DNA of 60,963 nt, taken from assembly GCF_001509475.1 (NCBI RefSeq), contig NZ_LLZG01000357.1, positions 1 through 60,963 of the forward strand. The letters are read 5' to 3'. The stretch is from Streptomyces regalis (lineage in GTDB: Bacteria; Actinomycetota; Actinomycetes; Streptomycetales; Streptomycetaceae). Positions 36,349 through 48,101 of the stretch are shown piece after piece. The notes under the pieces were generated by a model. It was not told where the DNA came from, did no database searches, and was given only the letters and a program-made list of their open reading frames with translations. Both the position numbers and the translations under genes were made by a program. Numbering within the stretch: position 1 is the stretch's first letter; each line of letters starts with the position of its first letter.

Positions 36349-36479
36349 CCGTGTCCCGGGGCGCGCGGGTGATGCCTGCGCGCCCTGGAACATGCGGATC
36401 TCGCAGCGGATCCCGACAACAGTCATGGCCGCTCGCCCCCTGACCTGGCGCGAGGCGGCCCGAGAGGGAGTACGAGAAG

Positions 36480-38219
36480 GTGGCAGCACCTAAGAAGGGC
36501 CGCAACGCGAGCGCCCAGAGCAGGCCAGGGCGCTCGCTGGCCCTCATCCTGATCGCCATCGTGGGCCTCACGGCGGGGATGTTCGCCACGGGGCAGACCA
36601 CGCCGCGGCTGGGCATCGACCTGGCCGGCGGCACGAGCATCACGCTCCGCGCGGTCACCGAGCCGGGCCAGGAATCCGCGATCAACAAGACCAACATGGA
36701 CACCGCGGTCGAGATCATGAACCGCCGTGTCAATGGTCTCGGTGTCTCGGAGAGCGAGGTTCAGACCCAGGGCACGAAGAACATCATCGTCAACATCCCC
36801 AAGGGCACCAACTCCAAGCAGGCCCGCGATCAGGTCGGCACCACCGCGAAGCTGTACTTCCGCCCGGTGCTCGTCACCGAGATCTCCGGCGCCGCCGCGA
36901 CGCCCAGTCCCTCGCCGAGCGCCTCCGCGAGCTCCTCGGGCGGGGCGACCGACAAGGCGACCTCCTCGTCCTCTCCCTCGGGCACCCCGTCGGCGACCTC
37001 CACCACGCAGGGCCGTGCGGTCACCGACGCCCTGAAGGCGGACCCCACGCCGTCCACGAGCGCCTCCACCAGCGCCTCCCCGTCCCCGAGCAGCAGCTCC
37101 GACGCCGCCACGAGCAAACTCGAAGCGCAGTACGCCGCGCTCAACTGTGTGAACGACAAGGCCCGCGCCGACGCCGGCAAGGGCGCCAAGCCCACCGATC
37201 CCACGGTGGCCTGCGGCAAGAACTCGTCCGACCAGTGGCAGAAGTACATCCTCGGCCCGGCCGAGGTCGACGGCACCGACGTCAAGAAGGCCCAGGCCGT
37301 CTTCAACACGCAGACCGGCGCCGGCTGGACCGTGACCATGGACTTCACGTCCGAGGGCACCAAGAAGTTCGGCGACATCACCGGCAAGCTGGCCAAGAAC
37401 CAGCAGCCGCAGAACCAGTTCGCCATCGTCCTGGACGGCGACGTCATCTCCGACCCGTCCGTCAACGAGGCCCTGACCGGCGGCAACGCGGAGATCTCCG
37501 GCAACTTCACCCAGGAGTCCGCCCAGAGCCTCGCCAACATGCTGTCCTACGGCGCCCTGCCGCTGACCTTCAAGGAGGACAGCGTCACCACGGTGACCGC
37601 CGCGCTCGGCGGCGAGCAGTTGCAAGCCGGTCTGATCGCCGGCGCGATCGGTCTCGCCCTGGTCATCCTCTACCTGGTCGTCTACTACCGGGGCCTCGCG
37701 CTCATCGCCGTCGCCTCGCTGCTGGTCTCGGCCGCCCTCACCTACGTGATCATGTCCCTGCTCGGCCCGGCCATCGGCTTCGCGCTGAACCTCCCGGCCG
37801 TCTGTGGTGCCATCGTCGCCATCGGCATCACAGCGGACTCCTTCATCGTGTACTTCGAACGCGTCCGCGACGAGATCCGCGAGGGCCGCACGCTGCGCCC
37901 CGCCGTCGAGCGGGCCTGGCCGCGCGCCCGGCGCACCATCCTGGTCTCCGACTTCGTGTCCTTCCTGGCCGCCGCGGTGCTGTTCGTCGTCACCGTCGGC
38001 AAGGTCCAGGGCTTCGCGTTCACGCTCGGCCTGACCACCCTGCTCGACGTGGTCGTGGTGTTCCTGTTCACCAAGCCGCTGCTGACGATCATGGCCCGCA
38101 GCAAGTTCTTCGGCAGCGGCCACAGCTGGTCCGGCCTCGATCCCAAGCGACTGGGAGTCCAGCCGCCGCTGCGCCGCACCCGCCGTCCCTCCGCCCCCGT
38201 CGAGACGAAGGAGGCGTGA
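36480..38219 (+). CDS. secD: Protein translocase subunit SecD
   Basis: A 579-residue membrane protein with six spans; uses the proton gradient to pull proteins through SecYEG. Signatures: GIDLAGGTSITL after the first span, MNRRVNGLGVSE, NMLSYGALPLTF and the conserved IAIGITADSFIVYFER span. Residues about 138-214, inside the extracellular domain, are a low-complexity insert of Ser, Thr, Pro and Ala, so the P1 region is enlarged by a flexible linker. GTG 36480. Followed two bases later by secF. Confidence 0.96.
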   Translation: MAAPKKGRNASAQSRPGRSLALILIAIVGLTAGMFATGQTTPRLGIDLAGGTSITLRAVTEPGQESAINKTNMDTAVEIMNRRVNGLGVSESEVQTQGTKNIIVNIPKGTNSKQARDQVGTTAKLYFRPVLVTEISGAAATPSPSPSASASSSGGATDKATSSSSPSGTPSATSTTQGRAVTDALKADPTPSTSASTSASPSPSSSSDAATSKLEAQYAALNCVNDKARADAGKGAKPTDPTVACGKNSSDQWQKYILGPAEVDGTDVKKAQAVFNTQTGAGWTVTMDFTSEGTKKFGDITGKLAKNQQPQNQFAIVLDGDVISDPSVNEALTGGNAEISGNFTQESAQSLANMLSYGALPLTFKEDSVTTVTAALGGEQLQAGLIAGAIGLALVILYLVVYYRGLALIAVASLLVSAALTYVIMSLLGPAIGFALNLPAVCGAIVAIGITADSFIVYFERVRDEIREGRTLRPAVERAWPRARRTILVSDFVSFLAAAVLFVVTVGKVQGFAFTLGLTTLLDVVVVFLFTKPLLTIMARSKFFGSGHSWSGLDPKRLGVQPPLRRTRRPSAPVETKEA

Positions 38220-38220
38220 G

Positions 38221-39339
38221 ATGTCGAAGCTCGGCAACCTCGGCGCCCGACTGCACCGTGGCGAAGTCGGCTACGACTTCGTCGGCAACCGCAAGATCTG
38301 GTACGGCATCTCCATCCTGATCACCATCACGGCCATCGTCGGCCTGGCGGTGCGCGGCCTGAACATGGGCATCGAGTTCCAGGGCGGAGCGGTCTTCACC
38401 ACCCCGGCGAAGACCGCCGCCTCGGTCTCCCAGGCGGAGAAGTACGCGGAGGAGGCGTCCGGCCACGACGCCATCGTCCAGAAGCTCGGCAACGGCAGCC
38501 TGCGCATCCAGGTCGCGGGCATCGACACCAACCAGGCCGACAGGGTCTCGGCGGAGCTCGCCAAGGACCTCGGCGTCGCCGAGAAGGACGTCACCGGCGA
38601 GCTCGTCGGCCCCAGCTGGGGTGAGCAGATCGCCAACAAGGCCTGGCAGGGCCTCGGGATCTTCCTGGTCCTGGTGGTGATCTATCTGGCGATCGCGTTC
38701 GAGTGGCGCATGGCACTCGCCGCGTTCGTCGCGCTGATCCACGACATCACCATCACGGTCGGCATCTACGCCCTCGTCGGCTTCGAAGTCACACCAGGCA
38801 CGGTGATCGGTCTGCTGACGATCCTCGGTTACTCGCTCTACGACACGGTCGTCGTCTTCGACAGCCTCAAGGAGCAGACGAGGGACATCACCAAGCAGAC
38901 CCGCTGGACCTACAGCGACATCGCCAACCGCTCGATCAACAGCACCCTGGTCCGCTCCGTCAACACCACGGTGGTCGCACTGCTGCCGGTGGCGGGCCTG
39001 CTGTTCATCGGTGGCGGTTTCCTCGGCGCCGGCATGCTCAACGACATCTCGCTGTCGCTGTTCGTCGGCCTCGCGGCCGGTGCGTACTCCTCGATCTTCA
39101 TCGCCACGCCGCTCGTCGCCGACCTCAAGGAGCACGAGCCGCAGATGAAGGCCCTGAAGAAGCGGGTGCTCGCCAAGCGGGCCCAGGCCGCCGCACAGGG
39201 CGAGTCCCCGAGCGCCGCGGTCACCGACGAGCCGCTCGGCGACGACCGTGAGGACGCCGCCCCCGCGGTCGTCGGTCCCCGCGACCAGCCCGTCTCTCGC
39301 AGCCGGGGCCGCGGCCGACCCTCGGGGAAGCGCCGATGA
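38221..39339 (+). CDS. secF: Protein translocase subunit SecF
   Basis: A 372-residue partner of SecD with six spans. Signatures: GLNMGIEFQGGAVF, VALIHDITITVGIYALVGFEV and TILGYSLYDTVVVFD. The last ~55 residues are a charged, Pro/Arg-rich cytoplasmic tail ending RGRGRPSGKRR, longer than in E. coli. Its stop overlaps apt (ATGA), an unusual coupling of translocation and purine-salvage genes that is conserved in actinobacteria. Confidence 0.96.
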   Translation: MSKLGNLGARLHRGEVGYDFVGNRKIWYGISILITITAIVGLAVRGLNMGIEFQGGAVFTTPAKTAASVSQAEKYAEEASGHDAIVQKLGNGSLRIQVAGIDTNQADRVSAELAKDLGVAEKDVTGELVGPSWGEQIANKAWQGLGIFLVLVVIYLAIAFEWRMALAAFVALIHDITITVGIYALVGFEVTPGTVIGLLTILGYSLYDTVVVFDSLKEQTRDITKQTRWTYSDIANRSINSTLVRSVNTTVVALLPVAGLLFIGGGFLGAGMLNDISLSLFVGLAAGAYSSIFIATPLVADLKEHEPQMKALKKRVLAKRAQAAAQGESPSAAVTDEPLGDDREDAAPAVVGPRDQPVSRSRGRGRPSGKRR

Positions 39340-39875
39340 CCGACATCAAGGAGCTCCTGCTCAGCCGTATCCGTGACGTGGCGGACTATCCGGAGCCGGG
39401 CGTGATGTTCAAGGACATCACCCCGCTCCTGGCGGACCCGGCGGCGTTCACTGCGCTCACCGACGCGCTGGCCGAGATCGCCGCGCACACCGACGCCACG
39501 AAGATCGTCGGCCTCGAGGCCCGAGGCTTCATCCTCGGCGCCCCCGTCGCCGTCCGCGCGGGCATCGGCTTCATCCCGGTACGCAAGGCGGGCAAGCTCC
39601 CCGGGGCGACGCTCAGTCAGGCGTACGACCTGGAGTACGGCTCGGCCGAGATCGAGGTGCACGCCGAGGACCTGACCGCGGGCGACCGCGTCCTGGTCAT
39701 CGACGACGTCCTCGCGACCGGCGGCACGGCCGAGGCCTCGATAGAGCTGATCCGCAGGGCCGGCGCCGAGGTGGCCGGCCTGGCGATCCTGATGGAACTG
39801 GGCTTCCTGGGCGGCCGAGCCCGCCTGGAGCCGTCCCTGGCAGGAGCCCCACTGGAAGCACTGCTGGTGGTCTGA
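39336..39875 (+). CDS. apt: Adenine phosphoribosyltransferase
   Basis: A 179-residue enzyme joining adenine and PRPP to AMP. The PRPP loop is VLVIDDVLATGGTA and the start region DYPEPGVMFKDITPLL is typical. Coupled to secF; upstream of relA as in M. tuberculosis, placing purine salvage beside ppGpp metabolism. A terminator follows. Confidence 0.95.
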   Translation: MTDIKELLLSRIRDVADYPEPGVMFKDITPLLADPAAFTALTDALAEIAAHTDATKIVGLEARGFILGAPVAVRAGIGFIPVRKAGKLPGATLSQAYDLEYGSAEIEVHAEDLTAGDRVLVIDDVLATGGTAEASIELIRRAGAEVAGLAILMELGFLGGRARLEPSLAGAPLEALLVV

Positions 39876-39884
39876 GCGCGATAC

Positions 39885-39923
39885 GAAAACGGCCGTCCCA
39901 GTACAACTGGGGCGGCCGTTTCG
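39885..39923 (+). terminator. Terminator after apt
   Basis: Stem AAACGGCCGTCCCAG with CTGGGGCGGCCGTTT (one mismatch) around TACAA. Directly abuts repeat A copy 2. Confidence 0.75.
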
Positions 39924-40000
39924 CGCCCCAGAGGGGCGCGGGGCTGTATCAATGTGCGGCTCCGCCGCGTGGGCGCGACCAGCCACGATGGAGCCGCAGT
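39923..40000 (+). repeat. Dispersed intergenic repeat A, copy 2
   Basis: Same element as 18862-18940: hairpin GCGCCCCAGAGGGGCGC, then GGGGCTGTATCA, GTGCGGCTCCGCCGCGTG and GGCGCGACCAGCCACGA. The few differences are mostly in the hairpin loop, the spacer and the 3' third. Confidence 0.8.
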
Positions 40001-40021
40001 CGGCAATGTGCCTGAAGCCCC

Positions 40022-40144
40022 GTGTACAAGCTCCGTACACCGCCGAGCCTCCGGCAGGAATCCCGCGGCAGCCCCTCGTGTTTCTCCGGTAGACGGCCCT
40101 CACATCGGCCTGAAGGCGATCCTGGGGCGCAGGATCGCTACCAT
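40022..40144 (+). promoter_or_regulatory. relA upstream region with two inverted repeats
   Basis: GTGTAC-N7-GTACAC (40022-40040) and GCGATCCTG-gggcg-CAGGATCGC (40116-40138); the latter directly precedes a TACCAT -10-like hexamer (40139-40144). They could be operators for relA or structures in its leader. No clear -35 was found. Confidence 0.35.
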
Positions 40145-40195
40145 GGGGTCTCCGGAGCCTGACCGGGGGACCCGGATCGCGCACGAGGAGCCCTC

Positions 40196-42726
<2,531 letters not shown>

Positions 42727-42730
<4 letters not shown>

Positions 42731-42770
42731 GGCATACGACGAGAAGGTTGTAAGGCATACGACGAGAAGG
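42727..42770 (+). repeat. Tandem duplication at the relA stop
   Basis: The 21-base string GTAAGGCATACGACGAGAAGG occurs at 42727-42747 and again at 42750-42770, a 23-base period. The first copy contains the relA stop codon; the second begins the terminator stem. Confidence 0.9.
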
Positions 42771-42804
42771 GCCCCGTACACGACGTACGGGGCCCTTCTC
42801 GTCG
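42760..42804. terminator. Bidirectional terminator between relA and DUF349 gene
   Basis: Stem CGACGAGAAGGGCCCCGTA with its complement and a short loop. Convergent genes on both sides. Confidence 0.88.
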
Positions 42805-42826
42805 CAAAGGCTGTCGTCCGGGCTTG

Positions 42827-44056
42827 TCAGCCGCCGAACTCCTGCAGGCCCTTCAGCGCCTGGTCCAGAAGCGCCTGACGGCCCTCCAGCTCACGCTCGA
42901 GCTTGTCGGCCTTGGCGTTGTTGCCCTGGGCGCGCGCCTGCTCGATCTGGCCCTTGAGCTTGTCCACGGCGGCCTGGAGCTGACCGGTCAGACCCTCGGC
43001 ACGCGCGCGTGCCTCCGGGTTGGTCCGGCGCCACTCGGTCTCCTCGGCTTCCTGGATGGCCCGCTCGACGGCGTGCATCCGGCCCTCGACCTTGGGGCGG
43101 GCGTCCCGCGGCACGTGGCCGATGGCCTCCCAGCGCTCGTTGATCGAGCGGAAGGCCGCACGCGCGCCCTTCAGCTCGCCGATCGGCAGGAGCTTCTCGG
43201 CCTCCTCGGCCAGCTCCTCCTTGAGCTTCAGGTTCTCGGCCTGCTCGGCGTCCCGCTCGGCGAACACCGAGCTGCGGGCCGCGAAGAAGATGTCCTGGGC
43301 GCCGCGGAAGCGGTTCCACAGGTCGTCCTCGTGCTCGCGCTGGGCGCGCCCGGCAGCCTTCCACTCCGACATCAGCTCGCGGTAGCGCGCCGCCGTCGGA
43401 CCCCAGTCGGTCGAAGCGGACAGCGACTCGGCCTCGGCGACCAGCCGCTCCTTGGTCTTGCGGGCGTCCTCGCGCTGCGCGTCCAGCTGCGCGAAGTGCG
43501 CCTTACGGCGCTTGGAGAACGCCGACCGGGCGTGCGAGAAGCGGTGCCACAGTTCGTCGTCCGACTTGCGGTCCAGCCGCGGCAGGCCCTTCCAGGTGTC
43601 CACCAGGGACCGCAGCCGCTCACCGGCGGCCCGCCACTGGTCGGACTGGGCCAGCTCCTCCGCCTCGGTGACCAGCGCCTCCTTGGCGTGCCGGGCCTCG
43701 TCGGACTGCTTCGCGCGCTGCTGCTTGCGCTCCTCGCGGCGCTTGTCGACGGTCTCGACCAGCTTGTCCAGGCGGGTCCGCAGGGCGTCCAGGTCCCCGA
43801 CGGCGTGGTGCGCGTCGACCTGCCCACGGATGTGGTCGATCGCGGTCTGCGCGTCCTTCGCCGACAGGTCGGTGGTCTTCACCCGCTTCTCGAGGAGGCC
43901 GATCTCGACAACCAGGCCTTCGTACTTGCGCTCGAAGTAGGCCAGCGCCTCCTCAGGGGAGCCGGCCTGCCAGGAACCGACGACCTGCTCGCCGTCGGCC
44001 GTACGCACGTACACGGTCCCCGTCTCGTCGACGCGGCCCCACGGGTCGCTGCTCAC
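42827..44056 (-). CDS. DUF349 domain protein
   Basis: A 409-residue, almost wholly alpha-helical and highly charged protein with repeated DUF349 units (WRAAGERLRSLVDTWKGLPR, WGPTAARYRELMSEWKAAGR, and a third near IGELKGARAAFRSINERWEAIG, each followed by DELWHRF-type segments). Coiled-coil stretches are likely. Function is unknown; DUF349 proteins have been linked to envelope or RNA biology in a few bacteria. GTG 44056 has GGAGGAGG five bases upstream. Confidence 0.85.
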   Translation of the reverse strand: MSSDPWGRVDETGTVYVRTADGEQVVGSWQAGSPEEALAYFERKYEGLVVEIGLLEKRVKTTDLSAKDAQTAIDHIRGQVDAHHAVGDLDALRTRLDKLVETVDKRREERKQQRAKQSDEARHAKEALVTEAEELAQSDQWRAAGERLRSLVDTWKGLPRLDRKSDDELWHRFSHARSAFSKRRKAHFAQLDAQREDARKTKERLVAEAESLSASTDWGPTAARYRELMSEWKAAGRAQREHEDDLWNRFRGAQDIFFAARSSVFAERDAEQAENLKLKEELAEEAEKLLPIGELKGARAAFRSINERWEAIGHVPRDARPKVEGRMHAVERAIQEAEETEWRRTNPEARARAEGLTGQLQAAVDKLKGQIEQARAQGNNAKADKLERELEGRQALLDQALKGLQEFGG

Positions 44057-44191
44057 AGCGCCTCCTCCACATGATGCCTGCGAGGGGCTTGTGTTCCCCC
44101 GGGCATCGTCCACAGTTTCGTCACGGCCAACATAGGCGACCGGCGGGTTGCCTGTCCGCATCCCGCGCGACCGAAATTACGCAGTCGGCGG

Positions 44192-45007
44192 TCAGGATTT
44201 GGTGACCGTCGCCTTGTTGATGACCACCGTCGCATTCGGCGCCCCGTCGCCCTGGCCGGTGCTCTCGCCGGCGCCGGCAATCTTCTTGAGTACCTTCATG
44301 CCGGATTCGGAAACGGTACCGAACGGTGTGTAGCTGGGGGGAAGCTGACTGTCCTGGTAGACGAGGAAGAACTGGCTGCCGCCGGAGTTCTTCTGGCCGG
44401 TGTTCGCCATCGCGACGGTGCCCGCCGGGTAGATGTTGTCCTTGAGGCTTTTGTCCTTCAGGTTCTCGTCCGGGATCGTGTACCCGGGACCGCCCGTGCC
44501 GGTGCCCGCCGGGTCGCCGCACTGCAGGACGTAGATGCCGTCGGTGGTGAGCCGGTGGCACTTGGAGTGGTCGAAGTAGCCCTTGCCGGCGAGGAAGTCG
44601 AACGAGTTCACGGTGTGCGGCGCGGCCGAGGCCTTCAGCGCGATGTCTATGTCACCGCACGTCGTCGCGAGCTTCATCGTGTACTTCGCCGGCTTGTCGA
44701 CGGTCAGCTCCGGTTCCTTCTTCCAGGTCGCCGTCTTGACCTTGCCCTCGGCGGGCTTCTCGCACGGGTCCGTGGGCTTGGTGCTCGCGCTCGGCGTGAC
44801 CTCCGAGCTCGCGTTCTCCTTGCTGTCGTCCTCCTTGAGGACCCCGGTCGTGTACAGCGCGAGGCTGCCGATGATGACCACCCCGAGCGCGGACGCGATC
44901 ACCGAGTTGCGCATGCGCGCCTTGCGCCGGGCGGACGTGCGCCGCTGCTGCTGCCGCAAGAACTTCTCCCGGGCGAGCTGACGCCGCCGCTGTTCCTGGC
45001 TGACCAC
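44192..45007 (-). CDS. Membrane-anchored cyclophilin-type peptidyl-prolyl isomerase
   Basis: A 271-residue protein: a strongly basic cytoplasmic N-terminus, a single span at about residues 35-57, a Ser/Thr/Pro linker, then a cyclophilin domain outside the membrane. The active-site block is NTGQKNSGGSQFFLVYQDS and the TCGDIDIAL start is typical. It presumably folds exported proteins; M. tuberculosis has an analogous ppiB next to relA. Two Cys in the domain (CHRLTTDGIYVLQC) could pair. GTG start with GGAG eight bases upstream. Confidence 0.92.
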   Translation of the reverse strand: MVSQEQRRRQLAREKFLRQQQRRTSARRKARMRNSVIASALGVVIIGSLALYTTGVLKEDDSKENASSEVTPSASTKPTDPCEKPAEGKVKTATWKKEPELTVDKPAKYTMKLATTCGDIDIALKASAAPHTVNSFDFLAGKGYFDHSKCHRLTTDGIYVLQCGDPAGTGTGGPGYTIPDENLKDKSLKDNIYPAGTVAMANTGQKNSGGSQFFLVYQDSQLPPSYTPFGTVSESGMKVLKKIAGAGESTGQGDGAPNATVVINKATVTKS

Positions 45008-45188
45008 CGGGTTCTCTCCTCATGCGTCGTGTGTGTCGACCGGTACGCGTGCGTCCATTGAGCCGATCGCCCGCGTGTGCCCCGTACCGTATATGGGTTC
45101 GCTGAGGAATCGGCAGCGCCGGTAGGCTCTGACGACAGGCGGAGCCCGCCGACAAACCACCTGTGTCGACACAAATGTAAGGACGATC

Positions 45189-45905
45189 GTGCTCATTGCC
45201 GGGTTCCCCGCCGGGGCCTGGGGGACGAACTGTTATCTCGTCGCCCCCGCCGCCGGCGAGGAGTGCGTGATCATCGACCCGGGCCACGAAGCGGCCCCCG
45301 GAGTCGAGGAAGCACTGAAGAAGCATCGGCTCAAGCCCGTCGCCGTCGTCCTCACCCACGGCCATCTCGACCACGTGGCCTCGGTCGTCCCGGTGTGCGG
45401 CGCACACGACGTACCGGCCTGGATCCACCCCGAGGACCGGTACATGATGAGCGACCCCGAGAAGGCGCTCGGCCGTTCCATCGGGATGCAGCTGATGGGC
45501 GAGCTGACCATCGGGGAGCCGGACGACGTCAAGGAGCTGACCGACGGGGCGAAGCTGGAGCTGGCGGGGATGGAGCTCACCGTCGCGCATGCGCCCGGCC
45601 ATACCAAGGGGTCGGTGACCTTCGGCCTGCCCGAGGCGGCGGACATCCCGCCGATCTTCTTCTCGGGCGACCTGCTGTTCGCCGGCTCCATCGGGCGCAC
45701 CGACCTGCCCGGCGGTGACATGGCCGAGATGCTCGACTCGCTGGCGCGCGTGTGCCTGCCGCTCGACGACTCGACCGTGGTGCTGTCCGGCCACGGCCCC
45801 CAGACGACCATTGGTCAAGAGCGCGCCACCAACCCGTATCTGCGGCAAGTGGCCGCAGGCCGCCAAGATCGCGGCGCTGCAGAAGCTCCCCGACGAGGAA
45901 TGTGA
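45189..45905 (+). CDS. Metallo-beta-lactamase fold hydrolase (glyoxalase II-like)
   Basis: A 238-residue MBL-fold protein. Zinc ligands: THGHLDH (HxHxDH), the AHAPGHT His, the FSGDLLF Asp and the SGHG His. The small size matches the glyoxalase II-like class; thioester or persulfide substrates are possible, and M. tuberculosis Rv2581c occupies the same position upstream of hisS. GTG 45189 is preceded by AAGGACGA. Confidence 0.88.
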   Translation: MLIAGFPAGAWGTNCYLVAPAAGEECVIIDPGHEAAPGVEEALKKHRLKPVAVVLTHGHLDHVASVVPVCGAHDVPAWIHPEDRYMMSDPEKALGRSIGMQLMGELTIGEPDDVKELTDGAKLELAGMELTVAHAPGHTKGSVTFGLPEAADIPPIFFSGDLLFAGSIGRTDLPGGDMAEMLDSLARVCLPLDDSTVVLSGHGPQTTIGQERATNPYLRQVAAGRQDRGAAEAPRRGM

Positions 45906-45916
45906 CGAGACCTTCC

Positions 45917-47179
45917 GTGAGCACCTTCAAGGCCCCCAAGGGCACGTACGACCTGATCCCGCCGGACTCCGCCAAGTACCTGGCCGTCCGTGAGGCGATC
46001 GCGGCTCCGCTGCGCAACTCCGGCTACGGCTACATCGAGACGCCCGGCTTCGAGAGCGTCGAGCTGTTCGCGCGCGGCGTCGGCGAGTCCACCGACATCG
46101 TGACCAAGGAGATGTACGCCTTCGAGACCAAGGGCGGTGACAAGCTCGCCCTGCGCCCCGAGGGCACGGCCTCGGTCCTGCGTGCGGCGCTGGAGGCCAA
46201 CCTGCACAAGGCGGGCAACCTCCCGGTCAAGCTCTGGTACTCGGGCTCCTACTACCGCTACGAGCGTCCCCAGAAGGGCCGTTACAGGCACTTCTCCCAG
46301 GTCGGCGCCGAGGCGATCGGCGCCGAGGACCCGGCGCTGGACGCCGAGTTGATCATCCTGGCCGACCAGGCCTACCGCTCACTCGGCCTCAGCAACTTCC
46401 GGATCCTGCTCAACAGCCTGGGCGACAAGGAGTGCCGCCCGGTCTACCGAGCGGCGCTGCAGGACTTCCTGCGCGGCCTGGACATCGACGAGGACACGCG
46501 CCGCCGCGCCGAGATCAACCCGCTCCGCGTCCTGGACGACAAGCGCGAGTCGGTCCAGAAGCAGCTCGGGGACGCCCCGCTGCTGCGCGACTACCTCTGC
46601 GACGCCTGCAAGGCGTACCACGAGGAGGTCCGCGAGCTGATCACCGCCGCGGGCGTGGCCTTCGAGGACGACCCGAAGCTGGTGCGCGGCCTGGACTACT
46701 ACACGCGTACGACCTTCGAGTTCGTCCACGACGGTCTGGGCTCCCAGTCCGCGGTGGGCGGCGGCGGCCGCTACGACGGCCTCTCGGAGATGATCGGCGG
46801 CCCCGCGCTGCCGTCGGTGGGCTGGGCGCTGGGCGTCGACCGCACGGTGCTCGCCCTGGAGGCGGAGGGCGTGGAGCTCGAACTCCCGTCGTCCACCAGC
46901 GTGTTCGCGGTGCCGCTCGGCGAGGAGGCCCGCCGGGTCCTGTTCGCCAAGGTCACCGAGCTGCGCAAGAACGGCATCGCGGCCGACTTCTCCTACGGCG
47001 GCAAGGGACTCAAGGGCGCGATGAAGAACGCCAACCGCAGCGGCGCCCGCTACACGATCGTGGCCGGCGAGCGCGACCTCGCCGAGGGCGTCGTACAGCT
47101 CAAGGACATGGAGTCCGGCGAGCAGGCGGCCGTCGGCGTCAACGAGATCGTCGCGGAGCTGGAAGCCCGGCTGGGCTGA
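45917..47179 (+). CDS. hisS: Histidyl-tRNA synthetase
   Basis: A 420-residue class II synthetase. Motif 1 around [15 protein letters not shown], motif 2 [25 protein letters not shown] block (within 46237-46302), His A box [15 protein letters not shown] and motif 3 with [17 protein letters not shown], then the anticodon domain. GTG 45917 is used; GTG 45902, which overlaps the upstream stop and adds five residues, cannot be excluded because the only good ribosome-site sequence (GAGGA) is close to it. Confidence 0.96.
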   Translation: MSTFKAPKGTYDLIPPDSAKYLAVREAIAAPLRNSGYGYIETPGFESVELFARGVGESTDIVTKEMYAFETKGGDKLALRPEGTASVLRAALEANLHKAGNLPVKLWYSGSYYRYERPQKGRYRHFSQVGAEAIGAEDPALDAELIILADQAYRSLGLSNFRILLNSLGDKECRPVYRAALQDFLRGLDIDEDTRRRAEINPLRVLDDKRESVQKQLGDAPLLRDYLCDACKAYHEEVRELITAAGVAFEDDPKLVRGLDYYTRTTFEFVHDGLGSQSAVGGGGRYDGLSEMIGGPALPSVGWALGVDRTVLALEAEGVELELPSSTSVFAVPLGEEARRVLFAKVTELRKNGIAADFSYGGKGLKGAMKNANRSGARYTIVAGERDLAEGVVQLKDMESGEQAAVGVNEIVAELEARLG

Positions 47180-47185
47180 ACTCCG

Positions 47186-47219
47186 AAAGGGCGGGGACCG
47201 GTCAGGGTCCCCGCCCTTT
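47186..47219 (+). terminator. Terminator after hisS
   Basis: A 14-bp perfect stem AAAGGGCGGGGACC with complement, ending in TTT. Confidence 0.85.
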
Positions 47220-47363
47220 GTCGTCCCGTCGGTGTCCTGAACCGAACGCCATGACCGATCGCACGCCTTTCCTTATGTCCAGCGAACGGTGGGCACGCGT
47301 GCGTGTGCGGCACAATGTGCCCTGTCCGGAGGAACTCCAAGTCTCAAGTGACGGATCGGCGTG

Positions 47364-48020
47364 ATGAGCAAGACGACAGTCAAAGACGTCTCCACCGAGC
47401 CCGAGCCGGAGCGTGCCGAGACGGTGCCGCAGTCGGCGGGCGGCAGTCGCGCGTTCGCCCTGATGCTGGTGATCACCGGCGCGGCGGGACTGCTTGCCGC
47501 GTGGGTCATCACGATCGACAAGTTCAAGCTGCTCGAGGCCAAGGTCGAGGGCAAGACGTTCACCCCTGGCTGCAGCCTGAACCCCGTCGTCTCCTGCGGC
47601 AGCGTCATGGAGAGCAAGCAGGCCGCCGCCTTCGGGTTCCCCAACCCGATGCTCGGCCTCGTCGCCTACGGCATCGTCATCTGCGTCGGCATGAGCCTGC
47701 TCGGCCGCGCCCGCTTCCCGCGCTGGTACTGGCTCACCTTCAACGCCGGCACCCTGTTCGGCGTCGCCTTCTGCGCCTGGCTGATGTTCCAGTCGCTGTA
47801 CCGGATCAACGCGCTGTGCCTGTGGTGCTCGCTGGCCTGGGTCGCGACGATCATCATGTTCTGGTACGTGACATCGTTCAACATCCGCAACGGCTTCCTG
47901 CCCGCGCCGAACTGGCTGAAGAGCTTCTTCGGCGAGTTCACCTGGGTCATGCCCGTCCTGCACATCGGCATCATCGGCATGCTGATCCTGACCCGCTGGT
48001 GGGATTTCTGGACCAGCTGA
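47364..48020 (+). CDS. Vitamin K epoxide reductase family protein
   Basis: A 218-residue membrane protein with a VKOR domain: four or five spans, loop cysteines in GCSLNPVVSCGSVMES and the active-site CxxC in NALCLWCSLAW. Bacterial VKOR reoxidises a DsbA partner using quinone. The thioredoxin domain sometimes fused in bacteria is absent, so the partner is separate, possibly another exported DsbA-type protein. ATG 47364 is preceded directly by an in-frame GTG, an equally possible start. Confidence 0.92.
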   Translation: MSKTTVKDVSTEPEPERAETVPQSAGGSRAFALMLVITGAAGLLAAWVITIDKFKLLEAKVEGKTFTPGCSLNPVVSCGSVMESKQAAAFGFPNPMLGLVAYGIVICVGMSLLGRARFPRWYWLTFNAGTLFGVAFCAWLMFQSLYRINALCLWCSLAWVATIIMFWYVTSFNIRNGFLPAPNWLKSFFGEFTWVMPVLHIGIIGMLILTRWWDFWTS

Positions 48021-48088
48021 GGGGCCGGCTGAGGCGCCGGCTGGGCCGGGGCCTTCCGGGGCCCGGCGGGATTGTCAGTGCGGTGAAT

Positions 48089-48094
48089 TAGGGT
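48089..48094 (+). promoter_or_regulatory. -10 element placing rarA in a leaderless transcript
   Basis: TAGGGT ends seven bases before GTG 48102. There is no ribosome site. A convincing -35 is absent. Confidence 0.35.
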
Positions 48095-48101
48095 TTCCAG
48101 C

